The position numbers and the translations under genes are program-made. From Sphaerisporangium fuscum (lineage in GTDB: Bacteria > Actinomycetota > Actinomycetes > Streptosporangiales > Streptosporangiaceae): a stretch of 64,000 bases of DNA. This document shows positions 42,552 through 51,466 of this stretch, piece by piece. The first letter of the stretch is position 1; every line of letters begins with the position of its first letter. The stretch lies in NCBI RefSeq assembly GCF_018531465.1, contig NZ_JAHDTF010000020.1, positions 62,001 through 126,000 on the forward strand, read 5' to 3'. A model generated the notes under the pieces. The model did no database searches, was not told the origin of the DNA, and saw only the letters and a list, made by a program, of their open reading frames with translations.

Positions 42552-43868
42552 ATGAGGGGTTCCGCGGGGGAGCCTCGCGGTACGCCGCTGCGCCTGCGGG
42601 TGCTCGCGGCGATCGTCGGCGTCGCGGCGCTGGCCGTGGGGCTGTTCGCGGTGCCGCTCGCGCTGTCGGTGGAGCGGCTGTACCACGACGACACCGCGGC
42701 GGCGCTGGCCCGCGACGCCACGTGGATCGCCGCCGCGCTGCCGGAGAACGTCACCGCCATGGGGACGAGGCCGGTCTCGCTGCCCAAGGGCCTGCCCTCC
42801 GGGCTGCACATGGGCGTCTACTCCAATGACGGGAGGCTGCTGTTCGGCGACGGCCCCCGCCACTCGCGGCTCGCCGTCCAGACGCAGGACGGCCACGTGC
42901 ACGAGGTGGTGGAGTACGGCCACCTGGCCGTCTCCGCGCCCATTCCCGCCGACGAGAAGGTCAACGGCGTGGTGCGGGTGGCCACGCCGTACGCGGAGGT
43001 GTCCGAGCGGGTCCACCAGGCGTGGCTCGTCATGGGCGGCCTGGCCGCGGTCGTCATCACCCTGGCCGTCGCGCTCGCGCTGCGGCAGTCGAGCAGGCTG
43101 GCCGCGCCCCTGGAGCACCTCACCCGGGCCGCCCAGGCCCTCGGCGCCGGTGACTTCTCCATCCGGGCGCCCCGTTCGGACGTTCGTGAGGCCGATGTGG
43201 CGGGGCTCGCCCTGGAGTCCACCGCCCGGCGGCTCGGCGAGGTGCTCGAACGCGAGAGGGCCTTCAGCGCCGACGTCTCCCACCAGCTCCGCACCCGCCT
43301 CACCGGCATGCTGCTGGGCCTGGAGTCGGCGCTCGCCCGCCCCGAGGGGCAGCGGGAGGAGGCGATCCGGACGGCCCTCGCCCGGGGCGAGCAACTGCAC
43401 ACCGTCATCGAGGACCTGCTGAAGCTCTCCCGGGACGCCGGGGCGCGGGACCAGCGCGTGGAGCCGGCGGCGTTCCTCGACGAGATCAGGGGGGAGTGGC
43501 AGAACGCGCCGGCCCTGGCGGGGCGGGGCCTGGCGGTGAACCTGCCCGACGACCTGCCGCCGGTCGCCGTCTCCCCGGCGGCGCTGCGGCAGATCCTCCA
43601 GGTGCTGCTCGACAACGCCGCCGCGCACGGAAAGGGCCTGGTGAGCATCGACGTGGCCGACCTCGGCGACGGCGTGGCGATCGAGGTGTCCGACCAGGGC
43701 GACGGCATCCCCGAGGGAGTCGACGTCTTCGCCCGCCGCTCGGAGGGCAGCAAGGGGCACGGCATCGGCCTGGCGCTGGCGCGGTCCCTGGCGGAGGCCG
43801 AGGGGGGCAGGCTCGTGCTGCGCAGGCCCGCCCCACCGGTGTTCAGCCTCCTGCTCCCCACGGCCTGA
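42552..43868 (+). CDS. Sensor histidine kinase
   Basis: 438 residues. Two membrane helices (about 15-38 and 156-178) enclose an extracellular sensor loop; then HAMP-like linker, dimerisation helix with phospho-acceptor His244 (SADVSHQLRTRLTGM) and an ATPase domain with LLDNAAAHG (N box), DQGDGIP (G1) and GHGIGLALARSL (G2). The signal is unknown. Its gene ends three bases before the convergent response regulator, which is probably its partner although they cannot share a message. Confidence 0.9.
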   Translation: MRGSAGEPRGTPLRLRVLAAIVGVAALAVGLFAVPLALSVERLYHDDTAAALARDATWIAAALPENVTAMGTRPVSLPKGLPSGLHMGVYSNDGRLLFGDGPRHSRLAVQTQDGHVHEVVEYGHLAVSAPIPADEKVNGVVRVATPYAEVSERVHQAWLVMGGLAAVVITLAVALALRQSSRLAAPLEHLTRAAQALGAGDFSIRAPRSDVREADVAGLALESTARRLGEVLERERAFSADVSHQLRTRLTGMLLGLESALARPEGQREEAIRTALARGEQLHTVIEDLLKLSRDAGARDQRVEPAAFLDEIRGEWQNAPALAGRGLAVNLPDDLPPVAVSPAALRQILQVLLDNAAAHGKGLVSIDVADLGDGVAIEVSDQGDGIPEGVDVFARRSEGSKGHGIGLALARSLAEAEGGRLVLRRPAPPVFSLLLPTA

Positions 43869-43871
43869 GCG

Positions 43872-44555
43872 CTAGACCTCGATCTCATAGCGGTAGCCGC
43901 GCCCGCGCAACGTGGTGATGCGCCGGGGATCCTCGCCGTGCTCGGTGAGCTTGCGGCGCAGGGCGAAGACGTGCACGTCGAGGGTCTTGGTGGGGCCGAA
44001 CCAGTTGGCGTCCCACACGTCGTCCATCAGCTGCTCGCGCGTCACCACCTCGCCGGCGCGGGACGCCAGCGCCGCGAGCAGGTCGAACTCCTTGGGCCGG
44101 AGGGCGAGCTCCTCGCCCCCGATGTAGGCGCGCCGCGCCGGCAGGTCGAGGCGCAGCAGGCCGACGGAAAGGGTGCGCTCGTCGTGCGGGGGCGCCTGGC
44201 GGCGCAGGTGGGCACGCAGCCGGGCGAGCAGCTCGGTGAGCCGGAACGGCTTGGTGAGGTAGTCGTCGGCACCCGCGTCGAGCGCGACCACCACCTCGAA
44301 CTCCTGCGTACGGGCGGTCAGCACCACGATCACGGTGTACGGCAGGGCCGCGCGCAGCCGCCGGCACAGCGCCACGCCGTCGATGTCGGGAAGCCCGAGA
44401 TCGAGCAGGACGAGGTCGGGAGCCCGCAGGCGGGCCTGTTCGAGAGCCTGCTCGCCCGACGTCGCGAGGCTCACGTCGTAGCGGTTGCCGGTCAGCGCCT
44501 CCACCAGCTCCGAACCGATGGCCGGGTCGTCCTCCACGACCAGCACTCGCGTCAT
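43872..44555 (-). CDS. OmpR/PhoB-type response regulator
   Basis: 227 residues from ATG 44555. The receiver has the acidic pocket EDD (8-10), phospho-acceptor Asp52 (LVLLDLGLP) and Lys in LTKPF; the C-terminal winged helix ends LRGRGYRYEIEV. It is tail-to-tail with the histidine kinase (3-base gap), an unusual layout for a two-component pair. Confidence 0.9.
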   Translation of the reverse strand: MTRVLVVEDDPAIGSELVEALTGNRYDVSLATSGEQALEQARLRAPDLVLLDLGLPDIDGVALCRRLRAALPYTVIVVLTARTQEFEVVVALDAGADDYLTKPFRLTELLARLRAHLRRQAPPHDERTLSVGLLRLDLPARRAYIGGEELALRPKEFDLLAALASRAGEVVTREQLMDDVWDANWFGPTKTLDVHVFALRRKLTEHGEDPRRITTLRGRGYRYEIEV

Positions 44556-44695
44556 GCCTCGATGGTAGGCGAGCCGGCGTCCGGCCGGGCGATTGAGGGA
44601 AAGGTCCTGGTATGCCGCCACCGAGGTGAGCAGCGGGTTCTCTCGGTTCGGCGGGTCGACACGCCCGGTGAGCCACGACTCTCCATACTGAGCGT

Positions 44696-45346
44696 ATGGA
44701 TCCGGACACGTTCCGTGGCGACATCGGCGTCGAGGGGCCCGACGTCTACTGGCGCCGCAGGGTCTCGGTGCTCACCGGGGCTCTCGTCGTCGTGGCCGTG
44801 GTCGCATGGGCCTGCACGAGCGCGTCGGGAGGGTCCGACGATCCGCCGGATGGGCGGCCCAAGCAGGAGTCGCTCACCCAGGCCTCTCCGCCCTCGCCCC
44901 CGGCGCGCGGAGCGGCCCAGGCGCCCGCGCCGGTGCCCGACCGGGCACGCAACCCCGGCGAGCCGTGTGGGTACGGCGACCTGGTGCTCAGCCTCCACGG
45001 CGACTCCGAGGTCTACTCGGGCGGGCGACGGCCGAGGTTCATGCTCAGCCTGGTCAACATCGGGCAGGTGGAGTGCGCGCTCGACATCGGCCCGAGGGCC
45101 GTGGAGATGCGCATCACCTCCGGCGACGACCGCGTCTGGTCGACCGCCGACTGCGTGAGCGGCGACCACACCGAGATGCGTCGCCTACGGCGCGGAATCC
45201 CCGAAGTGAAGATCATCAGCTGGGACCGTCACCGGTCGGCGCCCGACTGCCGCGCCGCCCGCCCCCTCGCGCGCCCCGGGACGTACGTCGCCGCCGCCCG
45301 TCTCGGCTCCCTCACCAGCACCAAGGTGGTCTTCCACCTGCACTGA
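44696..45346 (+). CDS. Membrane-anchored extracytoplasmic protein of unknown function
   Basis: 216 residues. An N-terminal cytoplasmic stretch, one membrane helix (about 24-41, SVLTGALVVVAVVAWACT), a Pro/Ala-rich spacer (about 50-85) and an exported domain of about 130 residues with four cysteines likely to form two disulfides and an Ig-like strand pattern (LVLSLHGDSEVYSGGRRPRF). The domain resembles extracellular beta-sandwich proteins that follow such anchors in Streptomyces. No enzyme motif. Convergent with disA. Confidence 0.7.
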   Translation: MDPDTFRGDIGVEGPDVYWRRRVSVLTGALVVVAVVAWACTSASGGSDDPPDGRPKQESLTQASPPSPPARGAAQAPAPVPDRARNPGEPCGYGDLVLSLHGDSEVYSGGRRPRFMLSLVNIGQVECALDIGPRAVEMRITSGDDRVWSTADCVSGDHTEMRRLRRGIPEVKIISWDRHRSAPDCRAARPLARPGTYVAAARLGSLTSTKVVFHLH

Positions 45347-45361
45347 CCGCGCGGGCGGGGC

Positions 45362-46450
45362 TCAGACGTATCTTTCGAGGATCGAGGCCTCGGCGAGGCG
45401 GGAGAGGCCCTCGCGCACGCTGCGCGCCCGCGACTCGCCCACACCCCCGACCGACTGGAGGTCGTCGGTGCTGGCCGCCAGGAGCTTCTGCAGGCCGCCG
45501 AAATGGTCGACGAGCCGGTCGACGACGGTTCCGGGGAGGCGGGGCACCTTGGCGAGCAACCGGAACCCACGGGGGCTCACAGGCGCTTCCAGGGCCTCGG
45601 TGCCGGCGTGACCGAGCACGTGGGCGACGGCCGTGAGGTCGAGCAGGTCGCCGGGGGACAGCCGGTCGAGCTCGCCCAGCGACTCCGCCACCTTGCGCGG
45701 CCGGCGCCCCGCCCCGGCCGGGAGGTAGTCGCGCATGATGAGATCGCGGTCTTCCTCGACCCCGCCCACCAGCTCGGTGAGCTGCAGGGAGAGCAGCCGG
45801 CCGTCGGTGCCGAGCTCGACGACGTAGTCCTCGATCTCGCTGGAGATGCGCCGCACCATCTCGAGCCGCTGCACCACGACCGCGACGTCGCGGACGGTGA
45901 CGAGATCTTCGATCTCTAGCGCCGAGAGCGTGCCCGACACCTCGTCGAGGCGCAGTTTGTAGCGTTCGAGGGTGGCCAGCGCCTGGTTGGCCTTGGACAG
46001 GATCGCCGCGGACTCCTCCAGGACGTAACGGACGCCGTCGAGGTAGAGCGCGATGATGCGCATCGACTTGCTGATCGAGATCACCGGGAAGCGGGTCTGC
46101 CGCGCGACCCGCTGGGCGGTGCGGTGCCGGGTGCCGGACTCGTTGGTCGGGATGCCGGAGTCGGGCACGAGGTGGACGGCGGCGCGCACGATCTTGTTGG
46201 CGGCGGCGTCGAGCACGATGGCGCCGTCCATCTTGGCGAGCTCGCGCAGGCGTGTGGCGGAGAACTCGACGTCGAGCGTGAACCCGCCCGTGCAGACGTC
46301 TTCCACCGTGTCGTCGTAGCCCAGGACGATCAGGGCGCCGGTGTGCCCACGCAGAATGCGCTCCAGGCCGTCACGCAACTCGGTGCCCGGAGCGAGCGCG
46401 GCAAGGGTGGATCGGCGCCGATCGTCGATCCCCTTGGTGTTGTTAGCCAC
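45362..46450 (-). CDS. disA: DNA integrity scanning protein, diadenylate cyclase DisA
   Basis: 362 residues from GTG 46450. The diadenylate cyclase domain (about 10-150) has DGA (KMDGAIVLD) and RHR (ESGTRHRTA), both needed for c-di-AMP formation; a helical spine follows, and the C-terminal DNA-binding part has a helix-hairpin-helix (LQSVGGVGESRARSVREGL). It makes the second messenger read by the riboswitch at 32842-33042. It lies downstream of radA in the same direction, as is usual; RadA inhibits DisA in Bacillus and mycobacteria. Confidence 0.95.
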   Translation of the reverse strand: MANNTKGIDDRRRSTLAALAPGTELRDGLERILRGHTGALIVLGYDDTVEDVCTGGFTLDVEFSATRLRELAKMDGAIVLDAAANKIVRAAVHLVPDSGIPTNESGTRHRTAQRVARQTRFPVISISKSMRIIALYLDGVRYVLEESAAILSKANQALATLERYKLRLDEVSGTLSALEIEDLVTVRDVAVVVQRLEMVRRISSEIEDYVVELGTDGRLLSLQLTELVGGVEEDRDLIMRDYLPAGAGRRPRKVAESLGELDRLSPGDLLDLTAVAHVLGHAGTEALEAPVSPRGFRLLAKVPRLPGTVVDRLVDHFGGLQKLLAASTDDLQSVGGVGESRARSVREGLSRLAEASILERYV

Positions 46451-46537
46451 TTGGCCCCCGCTGGTCGCTAATCGGCGCCCAGTTTACCGGCGATGGGCGG
46501 CCCGGAACCGGACGACGTTCGGTTGCGGGAAACATCG

Positions 46538-47971
46538 TCAGGTCACGTGGGTCAGGGCGTCCCAGACGTTCTCGGCCTCGGTGACGTCGAAGCCCTGGGA
46601 GAAGGCGGTGGTGCGGATCGGGTTGCGGGCCACCGGGACCGGCTGGAGGGCGTCGCGCCCCTCGGCGCGCGCCAGGGCCGCGGCGTCCTGCTCGAGGGAG
46701 CCGGCGGGGATCAGCGCGTGGGTGAAGCCGAGCCGAGCCGCCTCGGCGACCCGCCGCCGGATGTCCCGGACAGGCCGCAACTCGCCGGCGAGGCCCACCT
46801 CGCCGAGCACGACGAGGCCCGGGGGCAGCGGGCGGTCGCCCGCCGCGCTCGCCACGGCGAGCATCACCGCGAGGTCGACCGCGGGGTCGTTGAGCCGGAT
46901 GCCGCCCACGGTGGCGGTGAAGACGTCGCACCCGCTCAGGCGGGCGTTGAGCCGGCGCTCCAGCACGGCGAGGATCATCGTCACGCGGAACGGGTCGAGG
47001 CCCGAGGAGGACCGGCGGGGCTGCTGGGCCTCCGTCGGCCCCACCAGCGCCTGCACCTCGGCGGGGAGCGGGCGGGTGCCCTCGACCGTGACCGTCACGC
47101 AGGTGCCGGGCACCGGCTCGGAACGGCGCGACACGAACAGCCCGCTCGGATCGGGCAGCCCCTGGATGCCCTGCTCGTTGAGGTCGAAGCAGCCCACCTC
47201 GTCGGTGGGGCCGAAGCGGTTCTTGATGCACCTGACCATGCGCAGCCGGGAGTGGCGGTCGCCCTCGAAGTGGAGCACGACGTCGACCAGGTGTTCCAGC
47301 ACGCGCGGGCCGGCGATGGAGCCGTCCTTGGTGACGTGGCCGACCAGGACGGTCGACATGCCGCGCTCCTTGGCCAGGCGCACGAGGTTGCCGGTGACCT
47401 CGCGCACCTGGGTGACGCCGCCGGGCACGCCCGTGGCCTGCGCGGAGCCGATGGTCTGGACGGAGTCGACGATGAGCAGGCGCGGCTGGACCTTCTCGAC
47501 GTGGCTGACCAGGGCCGAAAGGTCGGTCTCGGCGGCGAGGTAGAGCTGGTCGCGGATGGCGCCGATGCGGTCGGCGCGCATGCGGACCTGGGCGGCGGAC
47601 TCCTCGCCGGTGACGTAGAGCACGGTCTCGTGCCGGGCGATGCTCGCGGCGGCCTCCAGCAGCAGCGTGGACTTGCCGATGCCCGGCTCGCCGGCGAGCA
47701 GCACGACCGCGCCCGGCACGAGCCCGCCCCCCAGCACCCGGTCGAGCTCGCCGACGCCCGTGGTGCGTGCCTGGGCGAACTCGGCCTGCACCTGGCCGAT
47801 CGGCACCGCGGGGGCGCTGACGGCACCGCCCTGGACGACGTGGACGCCGGCGCGGGCGCCTTCCTCGTCGACCGTGCCCCATGCCTGGCACTCGCCGCAG
47901 CGGCCCACCCACTTGGTGGTGCGCCACCCGCACTCGGTGCAGCGGTAACCGGGCTTCTGCGTCTTGCTCAT
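46538..47971 (-). CDS. radA: DNA repair protein RadA
   Basis: 477 residues from ATG 47971 (MSKTQKPGYRCTECGW). An N-terminal C4 zinc finger (CTECG...CGECQ), a RecA-like ATPase with Walker A GEPGIGKST, the family motif KNRFGPTDEVG and a C-terminal Lon-protease-like domain follow in order. RadA promotes branch migration in recombination. The gap to disA is 87 bases; upstream trx ends 69 bases away. Confidence 0.95.
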   Translation of the reverse strand: MSKTQKPGYRCTECGWRTTKWVGRCGECQAWGTVDEEGARAGVHVVQGGAVSAPAVPIGQVQAEFAQARTTGVGELDRVLGGGLVPGAVVLLAGEPGIGKSTLLLEAAASIARHETVLYVTGEESAAQVRMRADRIGAIRDQLYLAAETDLSALVSHVEKVQPRLLIVDSVQTIGSAQATGVPGGVTQVREVTGNLVRLAKERGMSTVLVGHVTKDGSIAGPRVLEHLVDVVLHFEGDRHSRLRMVRCIKNRFGPTDEVGCFDLNEQGIQGLPDPSGLFVSRRSEPVPGTCVTVTVEGTRPLPAEVQALVGPTEAQQPRRSSSGLDPFRVTMILAVLERRLNARLSGCDVFTATVGGIRLNDPAVDLAVMLAVASAAGDRPLPPGLVVLGEVGLAGELRPVRDIRRRVAEAARLGFTHALIPAGSLEQDAAALARAEGRDALQPVPVARNPIRTTAFSQGFDVTEAENVWDALTHVT

Positions 47972-48040
47972 GCGGGGCACGTTATCGGCCCGGGCCGACA
48001 AACTTCAGCGGGCCGGCCCTGGCCTGCTTCCCGCGCGTAC

Positions 48041-48355
48041 CTAGAAGGCCCCGTCGAGAGCGGCCAGCAGCTGGCGCTTGGGCTTGGCGCCGATGATCTG
48101 GCGGACCACCTCGCCGTCCCGGTAGAGGTTCATGGTGGGGAAGCCGAGCACGTCGTAGCGGGAGGCGATCTCGGGGTAATCGTCGGCGTTGATCTTGGCC
48201 ACCGTGAGCCGGTCGCCGTACTCCTTCGCGATCTCCTCGAGGATGGGTGCCACCATGCGGCACGGCGGGCACCAGTCGGTCCAGAAGTCGACCAGCACGG
48301 GCTTGTCGCTCTTGAGGACCTGGTCGTCGAAGTTCTCGGCCGTCAGCGTGATCAT
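48041..48355 (-). CDS. Thioredoxin with WCPPC active site
   Basis: 104 residues, full-length thioredoxin fold (VLVDFWTDWCPPCRMVAPIL, then the cis-Pro loop GFPTMNLY). The active site is CPPC instead of the standard CGPC, which usually shifts the redox potential. Its ATG overlaps the merR stop (ATGA), so it is translationally coupled to the regulator and is under its operator. Main housekeeping thioredoxins are typically encoded elsewhere. Confidence 0.92.
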   Translation of the reverse strand: MITLTAENFDDQVLKSDKPVLVDFWTDWCPPCRMVAPILEEIAKEYGDRLTVAKINADDYPEIASRYDVLGFPTMNLYRDGEVVRQIIGAKPKRQLLAALDGAF

Positions 48356-48726
48356 GTGGTTCCTCTCATTCTCAGCACGGGGCACGCCTCGGCGAGCTGC
48401 GCCGCCACCTCGGCCCTGCGGCCCAGGAGTGTGCGGATCTGGTCGTCGATCTCGGCGAGCTTGCGCCGGTAGACCTCGACGGATTCGGGGCAGGCGTTCC
48501 CGGCGTGGTTGCCGGCCCGCAGGCACTCGACGAACGGCCGGGCGTCCTCGAGGGTGAACCCGACCGTGAGCAGCGACCGGATCTCGGCCACCAGCTTGAG
48601 GTCGGACTCGTCGTATTCGCGGTAGCCGTTGACCGACCGCCGGGCGGCAAGGAGCCCCTGCTGCTCGTAGTAGCGCAGCGCCCGGGTGCTCACCCCTGCT
48701 CGTCTGGCCAGTTCTCCGATCCGCAT
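48352..48726 (-). CDS. MerR family regulator coupled to thioredoxin
   Basis: 124 residues. RIGELARRAGVSTRALRYYEQQGLL is the MerR winged helix; then a coiled-coil dimerisation helix and three cysteines (FVECLRAG, NACPES and EACPVLR), which could bind metal or sense thiol stress. The region upstream has the classical MerR layout: a dyad in the long spacer of the promoter. It probably activates merR-trx, perhaps reading on to radA-disA. Confidence 0.9.
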   Translation of the reverse strand: MRIGELARRAGVSTRALRYYEQQGLLAARRSVNGYREYDESDLKLVAEIRSLLTVGFTLEDARPFVECLRAGNHAGNACPESVEVYRRKLAEIDDQIRTLLGRRAEVAAQLAEACPVLRMRGTT

Positions 48727-48750
48727 CGGCCCCTCCCTGATATGGCCTCA

Positions 48751-48781
48751 CGCTAAGCCTTGACGTCAACGTCAAGGTCAA
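48751..48781 (-). promoter_or_regulatory. MerR-type promoter with dyad operator
   Basis: A 9-base perfect dyad CCTTGACGT-CA-ACGTCAAGG (48758-48777) fills the spacer between TTGACC (48781-48776) and TTAGCG (48756-48751) on the minus strand. The 19-base spacer is the length typical of MerR-activated promoters. Confidence 0.75.
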
Positions 48782-48802
48782 GCCGATGAGTCCCGCCGGC
48801 AC

Positions 48803-48937
48803 GGCTCGTGCGGAAAACAGGCCTAGACCCATTTTCCGCACATCGCCCTCATCGACCGGGGCTGATCACTCATAGCGCCGGACCGCATACACCGCCTGAC
48901 CGCGGAGATTCGGGCTCGTGCGGAAAACAGGCCTAGA
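48803..48937. repeat. 25-base direct repeat flanking 85 bases, with hairpin
   Basis: 48803-48827 and 48913-48937 are identical over 25 bases (GGCTCGTGCGGAAAACAGGC then CTAGA). The second copy includes the stop codon of the methyltransferase gene. TGCGGAAAA (48809-48817) also pairs with TTTTCCGCA (48832-48840). It looks like duplication of a gene end or of a terminator; the 85 bases between hold no gene. Confidence 0.75.
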
Positions 48938-49631
48938 AGAAGCGCCAGCGCAGGACGTTGGGGTAGTCGAGTTCCAGGCCGGGGGTCTGGGCGACGGCCT
49001 CCTCCGCGACGTCGGGGGCGAACTCGATGCGCAGCACGGCCTCCAGGTCGGCACGGGAGGAGAACACCATGCGCAGGTCGAGCTCCCGCCGCTGCCATCC
49101 CTGCCGTGACCAGAAGGCCTCCACGGCGGAGGCGGAGTAGGCGGGGACCGTGCGCTGGAACCAGGAGCCGAACGCGCCGCGGGTGGCGTCGAGGTCGATC
49201 ACGAACGCCGCGCCGCCCCGCCGTACGACCCGGGCGAGCTCGCGCAGGCCGGGCTCGCAGCCAGGGCCGAAGAAGTACGCCCAGCGGGCCACCGCGACGT
49301 CGACCGAGGCGTCGGGGACGGGCAGGGCCTGCGCGGTGGCGGTGCGCACCGCCACCGAACGCAGCCCGCGGCAGCGGCGGGCGGCGAGGGCGGCCAGGTC
49401 GGAGTGGGGTTCGACGCCGATCACCTTGCTCGCCGTGGCGGCGAACGTGGGCAGGTGGAAGCCGGTGCCGCAGCCGATGTCGAGGACGACGCCCCCGGTC
49501 CAGGGCCGGATGGCGGACATCGCCGCGTCCGCGACGCCGTCGGGGTCGACGGCCTGGTTCTCCAGCTCGTAGACCCCCGGTGAGTTCCAGATGTTCGGAC
49601 TGGGGATGGCCCCCTCCGCGATCCGCGCCAT
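48933..49631 (-). CDS. Class I SAM-dependent methyltransferase
   Basis: 232 residues from ATG 49631 (a GTG at 49640 is possible). The SAM-binding VLDIGCGTGFHL, acidic end of strand 2 (GVEPHSD), and post-motif ARWAYFFGPG are typical of Methyltransf_11-type enzymes. Small-molecule substrate unknown. It stands alone, divergent from the sugar isomerase-like gene with about 107 bases between. Confidence 0.85.
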   Translation of the reverse strand: MARIAEGAIPSPNIWNSPGVYELENQAVDPDGVADAAMSAIRPWTGGVVLDIGCGTGFHLPTFAATASKVIGVEPHSDLAALAARRCRGLRSVAVRTATAQALPVPDASVDVAVARWAYFFGPGCEPGLRELARVVRRGGAAFVIDLDATRGAFGSWFQRTVPAYSASAVEAFWSRQGWQRRELDLRMVFSSRADLEAVLRIEFAPDVAEEAVAQTPGLELDYPNVLRWRFF

Positions 49632-49738
49632 GGAAGACACGCTAGACCAGGCCCGACGCGGCCACGCCGGGCTGTGATCTGCGTTGCATCCGGGTTGCGG
49701 AGCGCGACCTTGCCGTATCCCGGCTTAGGCTGGCAGAT

Positions 49739-50554
49739 GTGACCGACGTCATCCGAGTGCCGAACGCCAAGATCGCATTGTCCACCGCGTCGGTGTATCC
49801 GGAGCGCACTCCGGATGCCTTCGAGCTGGCCGCGCGCCTGGGTTACGACGGCGTCGAGGTCATGGTCGGCGCCGATCCGGTGAGCCAGGACATCGACGTG
49901 CTCGAGCGGCTCATCGACCACTACCAACTGCCGGTGCTCGCCGTGCACGCGCCCTGCCTGCTCGTCACGCAGCGGGTGTGGGGCCGCGACCCGTGGGCCA
50001 AGCTGGTCAAGGCGCAGAAGGCCGCCGAGCGGCTCGGCGCGCGCACGGTGGTGGTGCACCCGCCGTTCCGCTGGCAGCGCGACTACGCCCGCGACTTCGA
50101 GAACGGCCTCGCCCGCATGCAGGACGAGACCGACGTCGTGTTCGCGGTGGAGAACATGTTCCCCCTGCGCGCCCGTGGCGCCGAGGTGGTGCCGTACTCC
50201 CCCGGGTGGGACCCTGTCGACCAGGACTTCCCCCAGGTGACGCTCGACCTGTCCCACACGGCCGTGTCCGGCTCCGACGCCCTGGCGATGGCCGAGAAGC
50301 TCGGCGACCGACTCGCCCACGTCCACCTGGCCGACGGCATCGGCACCACCAACAAGGACGAGCACCTCGTGCCCGGCAGGGGCAACCAGCCGTGCGCCCG
50401 CATCCTGGAGCGCCTCGCCACCGCCGGGTACGGCGGCCTCATCGTGCTCGAGATCAACACGCGCAAGGCCTCCGGGCGCACCGAGCGCATCGACGACCTG
50501 GCCGAGGGTCTCGCCTTCGCCCGGCTGCACTTCGCCGCGTCCTCCACGGCATGA
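49739..50554 (+). CDS. Sugar phosphate isomerase/epimerase-like TIM barrel protein
   Basis: 271 residues from GTG 49739. Barrel pattern of the AP endonuclease family 2 / xylose isomerase-like fold: VYPERTPDAFELAARLGYDGVEV, LAVHAP, VVHPPFRW, AVENMFP, LDLSHTAVSG, HVHLADG and a final LEINTR. The His/Glu/Asp metal-binding residues are kept. This protein is conserved near radA/disA in actinomycetes, but the substrate is not known. Its stop overlaps the following tetR start (ATGA), so they are coupled. Confidence 0.82.
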   Translation: MTDVIRVPNAKIALSTASVYPERTPDAFELAARLGYDGVEVMVGADPVSQDIDVLERLIDHYQLPVLAVHAPCLLVTQRVWGRDPWAKLVKAQKAAERLGARTVVVHPPFRWQRDYARDFENGLARMQDETDVVFAVENMFPLRARGAEVVPYSPGWDPVDQDFPQVTLDLSHTAVSGSDALAMAEKLGDRLAHVHLADGIGTTNKDEHLVPGRGNQPCARILERLATAGYGGLIVLEINTRKASGRTERIDDLAEGLAFARLHFAASSTA

Positions 50555-51183
50555 CCACCGGCGCGGCCGCCAGGGGCGGTGTGGAAGGGGGTGGCGCCAC
50601 GGCCGAGAGGCGGCGTCCCGGCCGTCGTCCGGGTACGGCCGACACCCGCGGCGAGATCGTCGCCGCCGCCCGCAAGATCTTCGCGGAGAAGGGCTTCGAC
50701 AAGGCCACCATCCGGGGCATCGCCCGCGAGGCCGGGGTCGACCCCGCCCTCGTCCACCACTACTTCGACACCAAAGAGGGCATCTTCGTCGCCGCGCTGC
50801 AGCTGCCGGTCGACCCGACCACCGCTGTGCCGCTCATCCTGCAGGGGCCGCGCGAGGAGATCGGCGAGCGGCTGGTCCGGTTCGTCCTCACTCTGACCTC
50901 CGACCCGCAGGCCCGCGAGCCGGTCATGGCGCTGATGCGCAGCGCGATGACCAACGACCAGATCGTCGCGATGATGCGTGAGTTCATCACCGGCGCCGTG
51001 CTGAACCGCGTGGTGGAGGCCCTCGGCATCCGGCCGGTCCGCATGGAGGTCGCCTTCGCGCAGATGATCGGCGTGATCCTGATGAGATACGTCCTGCGCC
51101 TGGAGCCGCTGGCGTCGGTCGACCTCGACGAGCTCGTGGAGCTCCTGGCCCCCACCATCCAGCGCTACCTCGACGGCGACTGA
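50551..51183 (+). CDS. TetR family regulator upstream of the EtfD-like gene
   Basis: 210 residues. After a Gly/Arg-rich N-terminal extension, EIVAAARKIFAEKGFDKATIRGIAREAGVDPALVHHYF is a typical TetR DNA-binding domain; the C-terminal part (PTTAVPLILQGP...) is the TetR_C type common in regulators of lipid and acyl-CoA metabolism. Two palindromes in front of the next gene are candidate sites. Coupled to the isomerase-like gene. Confidence 0.87.
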   Translation: MTTGAAARGGVEGGGATAERRRPGRRPGTADTRGEIVAAARKIFAEKGFDKATIRGIAREAGVDPALVHHYFDTKEGIFVAALQLPVDPTTAVPLILQGPREEIGERLVRFVLTLTSDPQAREPVMALMRSAMTNDQIVAMMREFITGAVLNRVVEALGIRPVRMEVAFAQMIGVILMRYVLRLEPLASVDLDELVELLAPTIQRYLDGD

Positions 51184-51210
51184 GCGCGAGGGGCCGCCCC
51201 CTCGGGGAGG

Positions 51211-51290
51211 CTTCGAGCCCGCCGAGCGGAGCGAGGCCGTCGGCAGGGGCGCCCCTCGCCCCGCCGAGCGGAGGCGAGACCATGAGCAGG
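51211..51290. repeat. Dispersed intergenic repeat, copies C and D
   Basis: 51211-51243 and 51258-51290 each carry the core CCGCCGAGCGGAGCGAGG or a one-base variant (GCGGAGGCGAG), between GGGGCGCCCCTC stretches. Same family as 12812-12915 and, inverted, 57921-58069; as there, it follows a gene end. Confidence 0.75.
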
Positions 51291-51358
51291 GCGACAAGCA
51301 CTGCTTTTTCCCAGAGCATCGTTCTAGCATCGGTCGGAACGACGATGCGGCATGCCGC

Positions 51359-51385
51359 TTACCGCCGGTAAGTTACCGGCCGGTA
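51359..51385. promoter_or_regulatory. Tandem palindromes upstream of the EtfD-like gene
   Basis: TTACCGCCGGTAA (51359-51371) and TACCGGCCGGTA (51374-51385) are symmetrical and share TTACCG half-sites, 81-107 bases before the start codon. They are the best candidates for the operator of the adjacent TetR regulator. A weaker dyad GCATCGT/ACGATGC lies near 51316-51347. Confidence 0.6.
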
Positions 51386-51466
51386 CCATGCGTAGTGGTC
51401 TTGCCGTCACCGTGGATGACCCTGCGTGCCCGCGCCGGGCAGCCAACGCCATAGTTTGGAGGACCC

